From: Pelagophyceae sp. CCMP2097
Lineage: Eukaryota > Sar > Pelagophyceae
DNA length: 63,798 nt
Direction of reading: 5' to 3'
Assembly: GCA_026770575.1 (NCBI GenBank)
Contig: MU657184.1
Location: 53,153 to 116,950 of the forward strand
The translations under genes and the position numbers were made by a program. The notes below the pieces were generated by a model. It did not search any database. It was not told the DNA's origin and was given only the letters and a program-made list of their open reading frames with translations. This document shows positions 50,246 through 59,889 of the stretch, piece by piece. Numbering within the stretch: position 1 is the first letter of the stretch; every line of letters begins with the position of its first letter.

Positions 50246-51268
50246 ATGGCCGACGCCGACGACGGCTTCCTGGAAAAGCGCGCGTCGCCGGCGCGAACCG
50301 AGGCGGTGATCGGCCGCGACCAACAAGGCCGCGCCGTCTACGCGGACAAGTGCGTCCTGCTGCCCGGCTCGAAGAGACCCGACGGCTCCCGACGCGAAGA
50401 CCCGCGCCGGCGGACCCGGCAAAGCAAACACAGTCACCACGGGACCGTGAGCGGCAGCAGATGCGAAAGAGCAAGACCCGGATCGCGGCCGTCGTGCCTC
50501 CCGAGTGCCTCGCGGGGGGCTCCCAGAGCGAGTGCCTCGCTGAGCTTGGGCGCTCGGCAAGGACCAGGGCATCGCTAGGCAAGGACCAGCGCATCCGCGC
50601 CGAGGTCCAATCCGACGGTACCTGGAGGTCGTTTGTGCCGCAGGAGGAGCAGGAAGCTTACCGGCCGGGCGCAAGGGCAGCCGCGCCGCAGAAGTACGCG
50701 CCGGGCGATATCCCCGGCGCAAACGCCGACGTGGCGCAGCCCGGCGACGCGAGGGGAGCCGACGTCGTCGGCAAAAACGCGAAAAAGTGACTTCCCGAGG
50801 CCGGCGTCCCAAGGCACGTCCTCTACAAGCGACGCCCTTACGGCTCAACGCAGGAACGAGGCGCGACGGCTGGCGAAGCAGCGTTTTGTGGACGCGGCGG
50901 GCGACGCGGCCGCCGCCCCGGCGGTATCCGACGACGCCGCCGCGCCCGAGGCGGCCGACGACCTGCGAGTCCGCCGCGTCCTTTGCGTCGCCGAAAGGCG
51001 CCGTCCACGCGTCGCTTCTCAGGCCGAAGCGTGCAAAAGCTTTAAAGAAGAAGATGAAGGCCGTCGACGAGCTGCGGACCAAGGTCGACGCGGGCCTCGC
51101 GCCGTCCGCGGAGCAGCTAGAAAAGCTCGACCGCGTGAGTCGTTTGTCGCCGTGGCTCGCCAACCGATGACTCGTATCCATCCCCTTGACCATTAGCGCT
51201 CCCCCGGATAGGCCGCCGCGCTCAACGTCGAGCTCCTGGAAATCGAGGAACAAATCAGACGTCTGTGA
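50246..51268 (+). CDS. PYM/WIBG homologue (partner of Y14-Mago)
   Basis: ATG at 50246 (MADADDGFLEKRASPARTEA). A phase-1 splice into an exon starting at 50579 gives RIRAEVQSDGTWRSFVPQEE, the family's 'RPDGTWRK..R...GYVPQEE' box, which binds the Y14-Mago heterodimer. The C-terminal exons give KRAKALKKKMKAVDELRTKV and SAEQLEKLDR (to 51134), then AALNVELLEIEEQIRRL (51212-51268). That matches the K-rich helix and LEKL...LE.EL..LE end of PYM. PYM removes exon-junction complexes from spliced mRNA during translation. The middle exons (about 50700-51000) are low complexity and their edges are not fixed. The acceptor at 50579 lies in a 22-bp-spaced duplication. Confidence 0.75.
50556..50589 (+). repeat. 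22-bp-spaced duplication across a PYM acceptor
   Basis: GGCAAGGACCAG occurs at 50556-50567 and at 50578-50589. The second copy straddles the TAG acceptor, whose exon starts at 50579. Confidence 0.75.
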
Positions 51269-51479
51269 GCCTTTCTGGATGAACGAGTATTCGCACTCTC
51301 CTCGCGGCCTGGCGGGGCGCGTCTGTGTCTGCTACAACTGCGGCGTTCAAGTCGGACGCTGCAATCCATGCCGACTTGCTGGACTCTCAGCCTGTTTCTT
51401 TCACGTTTCGGACTCTGCCTGTATACGCGTAGCGTATTGCTCCGAGGGGCGAGCGGATGGTACAATAATTTAAGTAGGC

Positions 51480-52915
51480 TTAGGCCGCCTCCGCGTTGAA
51501 GGTGGCCTCGACTTCTGCGTTTTCGCACGTGTCCCAGAGCGCTAAAAGGCCCTTTGAGCCGCCGGCGGCTAAAAGGAAGGGCGACGACTCATCAAATGCG
51601 ACGGAGAAAATCTGCCCGACGGCCATCTGCCTCTGCGCGACGAGCTGGGGCGCCGCGCCGCCGGAATCGTTCCACAGCTTGACGGACGAATCCGCCGAGC
51701 CCGTGGCGAGGAGCCCCTTGTGGCGGGAAAAGGCGAGGCATGTAGTCGCCTTGGCCTCGTGCGGACTCGTCAGCCAGAGCGGCTCGCCCGGTTGGCGCAC
51801 GTCGAAGCAGACGACGTTGCCGTCTTCCGACGACGCGACGACTTGGGAAGGGCGGTGAGGGTTCCAGGCCATTGCTTCCACGTCCGCCGTGAGGCGGAAC
51901 GCGTTGCCGGCTAACGGCGCGCGGACGTCTTTAACGGCCAGCGTCTTGTCGTGCGACGCCGACGCCAGAGCGGCGGCCTCGACGGGATGCCACGCGACGC
52001 AGGCGACCTTTGCCGAATGGTGGGCCAGAGTCTGCACTGCTTTCTCCGTCGCCAAGTCCCAAATCTTGACAGTCTTGTCCGCCGAAGCCGAGGCGAGGCA
52101 GTCGCCGCGCACGCGGTTCCAGGAAAGAGCCAAAACGGCGTCGGAGTGCGACCCGGCCTTGAGCTCGGACTTTGGAAGACGTTTTCCCTTCTTCTTTTTC
52201 CCGTGGCCCTTGGCGGCCGCCAGCGCCGCCTTGCTAGGCTTCTCGAAGCCGCCCAGCACGAGAGACGGCTCCAAGACGTCCAACACGTCGAGGTTCCAAA
52301 TCTCAATGGCCGGCTCGAAGGAACCCACGGCCACAAACGAGCCTAGAGTCTTACATGATGCGCCGCCTCGGAGGTCAGGGACGCACCGCCGAGTGCTTTC
52401 GTGGCGCCGTCTGCGAGTCGGAGCCACTCCAACGCGAGCGGGAACGCCGGGAGGGAGATGTCGTGGTGGACGTAGAGATTTTGCGTCTCTTCGTCAAAAA
52501 CGTGCATTTCGACTGAGGAAAAGTCGTCGTCGGTGCACGCCGTCAGGAATACAGAGTCCGTGGGCTTCAAGTCGTTGTCGTCGACGTCAGACCCCTCGTC
52601 GTCGTCCTCGTCGTTCATGTCCGTCTCGTGGAAGCCGTCGAACGCGTTCACCCCTCCGACCAACTCGTCGTCGGAATCGTCGTCCTCGCCGAACTGCAGG
52701 TTGGCAGGGAAACCGGGGATGTGCAGGCTGCCGCGCGCCGGTGCCGCCTCCGGCGCCACGGGGGCGTCGTCGCCGTCGTCGTCCTCGAACCCGTCGCTGT
52801 CCTCTTCCTCGCCGTGCGCCAGCGCAAGCTCCTCGACTTCCACGCGAGACAGCTCGAACCGCAAAGGCTTCTCCGCCAGCGACGCCCGAGGCACGCTCGC
52901 CACGCAGGAGATCAT
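51480..52915 (-). CDS. PWP1: PWP1 WD40 ribosome-biogenesis protein (463 aa)
   Basis: Exon 1 is 52915-52387 and exon 2 is 52342-51480. A 44-nt GTGCGT...CTAG intron is removed in phase 1 to give KALGGSFVAVGSFEPAIEIW, the family's conserved junction. The N-terminus MISCVASVPRASLAEKP is typical. It is followed by an acidic nuclear-protein linker (EEEDSDGFEDDDGDD). WD40 repeats follow: LSWNRVRGDCLASASADKTV then KIWDL, VAWHPVEAAALASASHDKT, MAWNPHRPSQVVASSEDGNV, LAFSRHKGLLATGSADSSVK. PWP1 acts in the nucleolus in pre-60S and rDNA regulation. Complete, with good agreement to family length (about 500 aa). Confidence 0.93.
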
Positions 52916-53153
52916 GCTGCGCGCGCGACGGCCGTCTCTTCCTTTATCGCCTTTTAGGATTCGCCAAAAAACAACTTCCGACGCGCGCGCCGGCCGGCGG
53001 CGTCCGACTGAGGCGTGTCCAGGTGGCGGTGGCTCGTGCGTGATGGGCTTCGAGACCAGGGTGTAAAGTTTGTCCTTTGGTTAAGTTGCGACGCCGCACG
53101 GATTTCCGAGTCGCACGGGCGGTCGGCGTGCGTCGCGACTCGCGCGGCCGCCG
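52916..53153. other. intergenic, no gene seen
   Basis: A short region between the PWP1 start and the aminotransferase stop, both on the minus strand; presumably the PWP1 promoter. Confidence 0.4.
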
Positions 53154-54344
53154 TCACCGCGCGAGCTCCTCGCAGAGCGCCGTGAGGCCGCGGTGGATGT
53201 CGTCTTCGTGCGCGGCGAGCGACACTCTCACGTAGTGGTCCGCGGCGGTGCCAAAGGCGCAGCCCGGCGCGACGGCGACGCCGCGTTTTTCGAGGAGGTG
53301 CCTGGCAAAGTCCATTGAGTCTCGGCCGCGCGTGCCGACGAGAAGGTAGAAGGCGCCGTCGGGTGTGTACTCGTAGGCGCCAAAGTTTCGCAGCACGTTT
53401 ACGGCGGCGTCTCGCCTTGAACGGTACGCGTCGCGCATCTCGGCGGCGTAGGCGTGGGCATTTGGGGACCTTAGAGCGGCCTCGGCGCCGGCCTGGGCAA
53501 AGGGCACGCCGCAGGAGACGAGTGGTTCTTGCAGTTTGGTGGCGCACTGCAAGAGCTCTGCGCTCTTGGTGGCGAGCCAGCCGACACGGAAGCCTGTCAT
53601 TGCAAATTCCTTGGACACTCCGGAAACGGCGGCGACTCGGGAGCCGTCGCCAACGTCGCAGTCGAAGACGGATGGGGCCGATTTGCCGCAGTAGTAGATC
53701 CCTCCGTAAATCTCGTCCGAAAGCAGCAAGCATTTCGGCAGGTCGCGCGCAAGGTCGACAAACGTCTGCAGTTCCTCTTTTGAGAAGACGCAGCCCGTCG
53801 GGTTGGACGGCGTGCAGACGACGACGAGCTTCGTGCGCGGCGTCGCCAAAGCGTCGAGCTGCGCGCGCGAAGGCGCGCCCCACGTTGGGTTTTCCGACGT
53901 CGGCGGTATTAAAGCGTAGTAGACGGCCTTGGCGCCCAGAAGCTCTGTAGCCAAAGCATAATTCTCGTAGCCCGGGTTCGGCAGCAGGACCTCGTCGCCC
54001 GGGTCCAGGACGCTCGCAAAAGTCGTGTAGAACGCAAGCATCGAACCCGTCGTGACGACTATATTGTCGGCGGTCAGCGCGGCCGCGGGCGACCGTTTGC
54101 CGTAGACTTGCGTCGCGACGGCGTCACGGAGCGACGCGATTCCGGCGTTGGCGACGTAACCCTGCGCCGCACGGTCGCCGAGCGCCGAGCGCGCCGCCTC
54201 GACGGCGCAGGGCGGCGACGCGAAGTTTGGCTGGCCCACGCCGAGGTGGACGACCGTTCGGCCCTGCGCCTCGAGCTTCCAGGCGCGGTCCAGCAGCTCG
54301 CGGATGCGAGAGCCGCGCATCTTCGACGCGCCCCGGGCGAGCAT
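53154..54344 (-). CDS. class I/II aminotransferase, PLP-dependent (396 aa)
   Basis: A single exon. Fold-type I motifs are complete: GVGQPNFASPPCAVEAARSA, NIVVTTGSMLAFYTTF, PNPGYENYALATELLGA, KLVVVCTPSNPTGCVFSKEE (the NPTG hallmark), CLLLSDEIYGGIYY (Asp-x-x-Tyr that holds PLP), SGVSKEFAMTGFRVGW (Schiff-base Lys and the phosphate-binding Arg), and a C-terminal substrate Arg in ADHYVRVSLA. It belongs to the aspartate/aromatic aminotransferase superfamily, subgroup Ib-like. The exact substrate (aspartate, prephenate or other) cannot be told by eye. Start chosen at MLARGASKMRG (54344); the frame is open upstream, but that part is low complexity. No clear targeting peptide. Confidence 0.9.
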   Translation of the reverse strand: MLARGASKMRGSRIRELLDRAWKLEAQGRTVVHLGVGQPNFASPPCAVEAARSALGDRAAQGYVANAGIASLRDAVATQVYGKRSPAAALTADNIVVTTGSMLAFYTTFASVLDPGDEVLLPNPGYENYALATELLGAKAVYYALIPPTSENPTWGAPSRAQLDALATPRTKLVVVCTPSNPTGCVFSKEELQTFVDLARDLPKCLLLSDEIYGGIYYCGKSAPSVFDCDVGDGSRVAAVSGVSKEFAMTGFRVGWLATKSAELLQCATKLQEPLVSCGVPFAQAGAEAALRSPNAHAYAAEMRDAYRSRRDAAVNVLRNFGAYEYTPDGAFYLLVGTRGRDSMDFARHLLEKRGVAVAPGCAFGTAADHYVRVSLAAHEDDIHRGLTALCEELAR

Positions 54345-55324
54345 CGCCCCACGCGAACAGAGACCGCGGATGCGACCAGGCGACGACCTCGAGAGCCCGA
54401 GGCAGCTGTCGGCTTGAGAGAGGTGCTGCCGCCTCAATACACGGCTCTGTCGCTCGGATAGAGCGGTGTGCACGCTCGCACCACAACTGAGCACAGTTGT
54501 GACTTGTGACTGGCTACAGAAAAGCTTCTGTCTTTTTGGCGATTGTTCGGTTTCGCCGGGACCCCCGGCCCGTCCCACGAGGTTGAGAGATCGTCGAGGC
54601 GAAGCGACGCGAAAAATCCAAGGCCGAGGCCGGGCAGGCGACGAGCGAGATTCAAGCCGCGTGGGCCGCCGCGCGGGCCGCCTTTCTGCTCCGCACGCAG
54701 CCCACCGATTTACGGCCTGCGGAAGACGCGCAGTCCCCCAAAGGATCGAAGAGCCGATCGAGGATGACGCTGCGCCGACATCGACTCCGGATCGCCGCCG
54801 ACACAGGGCCGAGGGAAGCGTGAGCCCGGAGCCGCATGCGAGCGACCCGTCCGTCGTGCCGGACACGGGCACCTCCCGCGCACCGTCGAGCACCGCTTCT
54901 CACGCGCTGCCTCCGGCTCGAGGGACGCCGACACGCACGCCATCGAGGCGAACTCCGGACGCCGGTCTCCGAGTTTGTCGACACCAGCGCCACCGCGAGG
55001 ACGACGCCGCGGGCCCGGCGAGACGTGCATCGCTGTGCCGCACGGCGCGCCCTCGCAGTCCTCTGCCCGCCATTCGGACCTCGCCGCCATCGATGCGACC
55101 ACCGACGGGGCCGGGGCCGGAGAAGGGCCGCTTGTGTGTTGCTCGACTTTTGTAACTGTAATTAACCGACAACGTGTCTCGAAGCCGCATCCCGCCGGGG
55201 CTAACCCCAGGGGCCGACTCGAGGCACCGCGAATCACGCACACTGCGCGCATGTGCGTGCCGCGGAGCCGTCGCGAGTCACGTGCGGTACCGTGGTGGCC
55301 AAGCTATTTCGGCGAGCCCTACGA
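54345..55324. other. about 1 kb without a confident gene
   Basis: A possible plus-strand exon lies at 54590-54823: an open frame in a helical, charged style (IVEAKRREKSKAEAGQATSE) starting after GAGAG, with no ATG. I recognise no family and found no partner exon, so it is not called as a gene. The rest (54830-55324) shows only low-complexity open frames. Confidence 0.3.
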
Positions 55325-55332
55325 ACCCTTGG

Positions 55333-55658
55333 TAAGGATTTCCCGTAGTATCGTTTCAAATCCTCTCAAATGTCGTTTGCCAATGTCGTCGCGATGTCGA
55401 AAATTTCACCACAAAAGTCGTCGGAAAAGCCGGCCGCAAAAGCCGCAAAAGCCGCAAATGTCGTCGGAATCTCCCTTAAAGTCCCCTGATGACGGATTAA
55501 CCCCCGAGTTAAAATTCTGATGCCTTGGTTTGAGGCTCCAGAGCGGCCCATGTCGGCCGTCTATCGTCATATTCACTTCAGTTGTCGTCGGAAAGATCCC
55601 CCTCTTGGAAACACTTCAAATGTCGAAAAAATATATCTAATCCTACGGGAAATCCTTA
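55333..55658. mobile_element. 326-bp MITE with 16-bp inverted repeats and 8-bp target duplication (hAT-like)
   Basis: The left end TAAGGATTTCCCGTAG (55333-55348) is the exact reverse complement of 55643-55658. The element is bracketed by ACCCTTGG at 55325-55332 and 55659-55666, an 8-bp target-site duplication. The interior is AT-richer than its surroundings, has repeated ATGTCG/GTCGTCGG motifs on one arm, and holds no transposase-sized frame. An 8-bp duplication and short ends are typical of hAT-superfamily non-autonomous elements. Confidence 0.8.
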
Positions 55659-55717
55659 ACCCTTGGAGAGTCGGGCGCCTCTCGGGCGGCGAGGGCGTGG
55701 TCTCGCCCGCAGTCGGG

Positions 55718-56443
55718 ATGGGCATCGATACAGACCTCTTCGTCCACGCCGTCTCAAAACAGTTGATCTGCCCCGTGTGTCAAGGTAACGCATGACTCTG
55801 GGCGTCCTCGGAGGTCTTATGCGCCCCGAACCCGTAGGCGTCGTCGAAGACCCGGTGACGACACCCTGCGATCACCTCTTCTGCGAGGCGTGCCTCCTCG
55901 AGTGGCTCGAGCGTGCGTGCCGCCCTCGCGCGTCGGTCTCTGCAGCACGGACGCGCCAGGCCGCGCGTCGGGCCAGGAGTCGTGCCCTGTGTGCGTGCGC
56001 GTCATCGACGTCGCGCGCGTCCGGCCGCCGACCAGAGTCCTCGTCAACCTCCTCGGCGAGCTGGAGCGCAGATGCGCCCACGCCGGCTGCGCCTGGGCCG
56101 GCGCGAGCGACCGGCACGGGGACCACCTGCGCCAATGCGATAAGCACGCCATCGACGTTTTGCGCCGCGAACACGCGGCAAAGGACGACACTCTCCGCCA
56201 GCTGCGCAGGACCGTCGCGCGCCTCGAAAACGTCGAGCTGGAGAACCAGGCGCTGTGAGCGACCTTTACCTTTTGCCCCGGGGCCTTTTCGGCGCGCGGA
56301 CCGCGCGCCCCAGGCGCGCGCAGCTCGACCGGTGCCGCGCGGGCGGCGACAGCGGGGCGTCCGACCTCGGCGGCCGCAAGCCGGCGACGGACGTGCAGCG
56401 CATCAAGGACTTGCTCCGCGCGCAGCAACGGCTAGAGTTTTGA
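55718..56443 (+). CDS. RING/TRAF-type zinc-finger E3 ubiquitin ligase
   Basis: Exon 1 (55718-55784, MGIDTDLFVHAVSKQLICPV) ends inside the RING. A GTAACG donor joins to 55838 in phase 1, giving CPVCQGVVEDPVTTPCDHLF then CEACLLEWLE. The RING is completed after a short intron by ESCPVC, a C3HC4 finger. Next come LLGELERRCAHAGCAWAG and DHLRQCDKHA, a TRAF-like zinc finger (C..C...H..C). A coiled coil (KDDTLRQLRRTVARLENVEL) leads across another intron (GTGAGC...CCAG) to a helical tail ending QRIKDLLRAQQRLEF. It probably binds E2 enzymes and oligomerises through the coil. The intron in the RING is very short, and its edges are the least sure part. Confidence 0.8.
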
Positions 56444-56774
56444 ATGCGCCGATTTTGCCGGCGAGGGTCCGGTCAAGTCCGAGGAGGACATACGGGCGGC
56501 GGCCGCTGTTGTTGTAAAGTATTCTGTGTTGTTGCATCCCGCCGTCCGCCGTCGAAGACGCGGATTAGCGGCGTTGACCTGCTACTTGCTTGCTTGCTTA
56601 AAATTCACCCTTGCTGGTTGCCAGTGACAATGCCACAGTAACAGCCACTGCCCTGGCCAGGCTGGAGCCCGCTTGCTTGCTTAAGCTTGCTCAAAATCGA
56701 CCCTTGCTTCAAATCCACCCTTGACCTTGCTCTTCTGCCCGCCCGAAGCTTCTCTGCCCGAAATCGGCGACGAA
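56444..56774. other. intergenic with degenerate short repeats
   Basis: Between the RING ligase and GrpE, both plus strand. Several diverged CTTGCT(T/C)AAAAT-CACCCTTG units occur at 56585-56735. No exon seen; the GrpE promoter probably lies here. Confidence 0.4.
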
Positions 56775-57557
56775 ATGAACTCCCTCTTGATGCTGCGCAC
56801 GGCGCGTCGCGCGGCGCCCGCGGCGTTTGCGCGCCGCGCCGCGCCGCGCGTGCACCGCTGCCTCGTCGCGCGCCTGTCGACCAAGGACGAGGGCGAGGCC
56901 AAGGCGGCGCCGGCCGAGGCTCCGGCCGAAGAGGCGGCCGAGCAACCCGAGGGCGAGTCGCCCCTCGCGCTGGCCCTCAAAGAGCGCGACGAGTTCAAGT
57001 CCAAGTGGATGCGCGCCCTCGCCGAGACGGAGAACGTGCGTGGCGCGTTTGGGCGGTTTCGGCGCCGGACGCGACGCGTAGGTGCGCACCATCGCGCGGC
57101 GCGACGTGAACAACGCAAAGGACTTTGCGGTCCAGTCCTTCGCCAAGTCGCTCTTCGACGTCTCGGACTCGCTGACGTTTGCGCTGAAGGCGTGCGAGGA
57201 CACGCCGGACGCGGCGTCGAACGTGATTGTCGAGGGCATCACGATGACGCGCGGCGCTCTTGTCAAGGCTTTCGGTTCCAACGGCCTCAAGGAGTTTGCG
57301 GCCATCGGCGACAAGTTCGACACGAAGCTGCACGAGGTGCTCTTCGAGTACGACGACGAGACCAAGGAGGAGAAGACGATTGGGCAAATCATGAAGTCTG
57401 GCTTCATCCTCAACGGTGCGCCCTCCGGCCCTGGACCGCCGCCCTCCGCCCCTCGAACTGCCGCCCCGATCGCGACAACGCAGGCCGCGTGCTGCGCGCG
57501 GCGCAGGTCGGCGTGGTCAAAGCGAGGCCAGCGCCGGCCGCGGCTCCCGCCGAGTAG
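56775..57557 (+). CDS. mitochondrial GrpE nucleotide-exchange factor (222 aa)
   Basis: Exons 56775-57035, 57082-57415 and 57484-57557, all phase-consistent. It releases ADP from mitochondrial Hsp70 during protein import. The N-terminus MNSLLMLRTARRAAPAAFAR is a basic amphipathic presequence ending before LSTKDEGE. The long helix contains KERDEFKSKWMRALAETENV, followed by ARRDVNNAKDFAVQSFAKSL, FDVSDSLTFALK and IVEGITMTRGALVKAFGSNG. The beta domain reads DKFDTKLHEVLFEYDDETKE, IGQIMKSGFILNGRVLRAAQ and VGVVKARPAPA, matching GrpE's conserved F.P..HEA and RVLR.A.VGV. Length is normal. The neighbouring gene converges from downstream. Confidence 0.93.
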   Translation: MNSLLMLRTARRAAPAAFARRAAPRVHRCLVARLSTKDEGEAKAAPAEAPAEEAAEQPEGESPLALALKERDEFKSKWMRALAETENVRGAFGRFRRRTRRVGAHHRAARREQRKGLCGPVLRQVALRRLGLADVCAEGVRGHAGRGVERDCRGHHDDARRSCQGFRFQRPQGVCGHRRQVRHEAARGALRVRRRDQGGEDDWANHEVWLHPQRCALRPWTAALRPSNCRPDRDNAGRVLRAAQVGVVKARPAPAAAPAE

Positions 57558-57759
57558 AGAGGCCCGGCCGCGGCGACGGCGCGGCGACCGCGCCGCGCGC
57601 GCCGGCCCCGATGTCCATCGAGGTGCCAGCCAGCCGGGCCACGCTTCCCGCGCGGAATGTTTGCAACAGCGTGACCGGACTCGATAACTTAAACGTCAAA
57701 GAATGCTTCCCAGCCGCGTCCGCGGTCAAGAGCACCGGCGGGAGAAAGGTGGGTCGTAC

Positions 57760-59580
57760 TTACGAATGCACGGCGAGCTTGCCGATCAAGTACTCTTCTT
57801 GCTGTTTGCTCTGCTCGAGCGCGTCCCACGGGACCCACTCGAAGTAGGGCACGCGGATCAACTTCCAACCCAACCTGCGGAGCAGCCGCTCCTTGAACTT
57901 GGACGTGCCGTCGAGGACGCCCGTCGGGACGCCGTCCGAAGAGAGGTAATGCGTCGGGCCGTCGAACTCCACAGCGACCTTTGAAGCCAGCTGCGCCATT
58001 TCGAGCCTGATGCCCTCTGCTGTGACGTGCTGGAACTCGTGCGCCCACCCGATGCGAAAGAGCGCCGCAGACACCTCACGCTGCGATATAGATGGGCTCG
58101 GCTCTTGGCGCAGATAAGCTGCGAGGAGCGCGGCGTCGTGCAGACTCAGGAGCACAGTCAATGGGTGCTGATGCGAATCCAGTCGGAGATGAACGTAGAC
58201 TTGGTGAAGCTGAGACAGATCGTTGGGGCCGAACTCGCTGATCTTCGCTTCGATCCTCAAAGCAACCACATCGAACAGCGCCGGAGATGCGACTCCCGCC
58301 GCTGAAAACGCCCAAACGGTGCTTGCGAGCTCGTGCGCGTTGAACTTCGCGATCTTCTTTGATGCCTCTGCCGCGACGGCCTCGAACAGCGCCGCCGCCT
58401 CGACTCCCGCAGTCGCATAGGACCACACAGTGTCTGCGAGCGCTTGCGGTTGAAAGGACTTCATCTTCTTCCGCGCTACCGCGGCGACCGCCTTGGACAG
58501 CGCCGGCGCCTCGAATCCCGCCGTCGCATAAGCCCACACGGTGTTCGCGAGTTCTTGCGCGTTGAACGCCATAATCTTCTTTGATGCGATTGCGGCGACC
58601 GCCTCGAACAGCGCCGGCGCTTCGATGCCCGCCGTCGCATAAGCCCATACGGTGCTCGAGAGATTTCGCGAGCTGAACGTCGCGATCTTCATCGATGCTT
58701 CCGCGGCGATCGCCTCGAACAGCGCCGGCGCCTCGACGCCCGCCGTCGAGAAAGCCCACGCGGTCTTTGCGAGGTCTCGCGCGATGAACAGCGTGATCTG
58801 CTTGGGTGCTTCCGCAGCGATCGCCTCGAAGAGCGCTGGCGCCTTGACGGTGCCAAGCGTGGCAATGCCCCAGCACACATTCGCGAGTTGGCGTGATTTC
58901 CACTGGTTCGACTCGTCGATGATACTCGACGTCGCGCGTTCCACCAGCCGTCGGAGCCGCGGGTCCGACGAAGCCATCCAAGGAGAGCTCAGGACACCGA
59001 GGCGTTGGATCGAGTTGGAGAAGTTGGCTGGAACCCAACCGGTCCCCTCCGTGTCGAAGAGAGCGAGGATCTCAGCGGCTGATAGCGCGAGCTCGTTCTC
59101 CCGAGCGATTGCGACCGCCCGCTTCGTGAGTTTCACCTTGATGGTGCGGTTGCCCAAGACAGAGCCGTCCATTCTGCGGCACACCGCGTCGGCGTCCGCC
59201 GCGCTCGCCTGGTCGAGCGAGACGAAGGCGAAGCCGCAGAGCTCTCCGGTCGCGGGATCGAGCGGCATCTCGACACGGTCGACGCGCCACACATCTTCGA
59301 ACCTGTCGACGACGAGACTGACTGCAGGCGTGGTCCGCGGGTGCAAGCATGCCAGTGCCACTCACGCCTGGCGCAAGTCGGCCTTTGTGGCGTCGCGGGG
59401 GATGTTGGCCACGTGAAGTCGCACTTCCTTCTGCGGCGTCGTCGCCCACGTCGGCGACAGAGGCGGTCCGGGAGACCAGGGCACCGCCGTCGCGGACAGC
59501 AGCGACGGGGCCGCCGCCGCCGCTGAGAGCGGCGGCGCCGTCTCCACGGACAGCGGCGCGGGCGCCGTCTCCGGTTCCAT
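57760..59580 (-). CDS. RRM - OPR/FASTK-like repeats - RAP domain RNA-binding protein (585 aa)
   Basis: Exon 1 is 59580-59366 and exon 2 is 59302-57760, joined in phase 2 inside the RRM. The RRM reads RLHVANIPRDATKADLRQAF, then LCGFAFVSLD and TIKVKLTK. Then come about six near-identical repeats of about 38 residues of the form ELA(N/S)TVWAYATAG.EAPALF. They are octotricopeptide (OPR)-like helical hairpins that bind RNA one base each. The C-terminal RAP domain reads VAVEFDGPTHYLSSDG, then FKERLLRRLGWKLIRVPYFE, a nuclease-like fold. Such proteins process or stabilise organelle RNA. The N-terminus is Ala/Pro/Ser-rich and could be a transit peptide, but no clean signal is seen. The high identity between repeats at DNA level suggests recent expansion. 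Confidence 0.85.
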
Positions 59581-59889
59581 CGGCGAGCGTCGCCTCTTCG
59601 TCCGGCAGCGCCGTCGGCTGGTTGGCCACGACGCCCGCCTACGGAGATCGTCCGGATGCTTCCAAAAGGAGGGGCCTATCTTCGCATTTCCACATTTCGA
59701 GAGGGTGAGTGCCGCGATTTTGAGCGTGCATCACGGAGACGACGTGGACCACAAGACACGCGCGAGAACCGACGCTGGGCGCTCCGACGTGCAGGAGAAA
59801 GCTCGTGGCGGAATTTGTTTGGCGCGCTGGGCTTCGCCACGTGGCACACGATTTCGGCGATTGAACGAGACGCGCGGCGCGCGCGGGAT

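Noticed and set aside
54590..54823. Helical, charged plus-strand frame as a possible gene
   Set aside because: No ATG, no partner exon and no family; kept only as a note in the intergenic entry.
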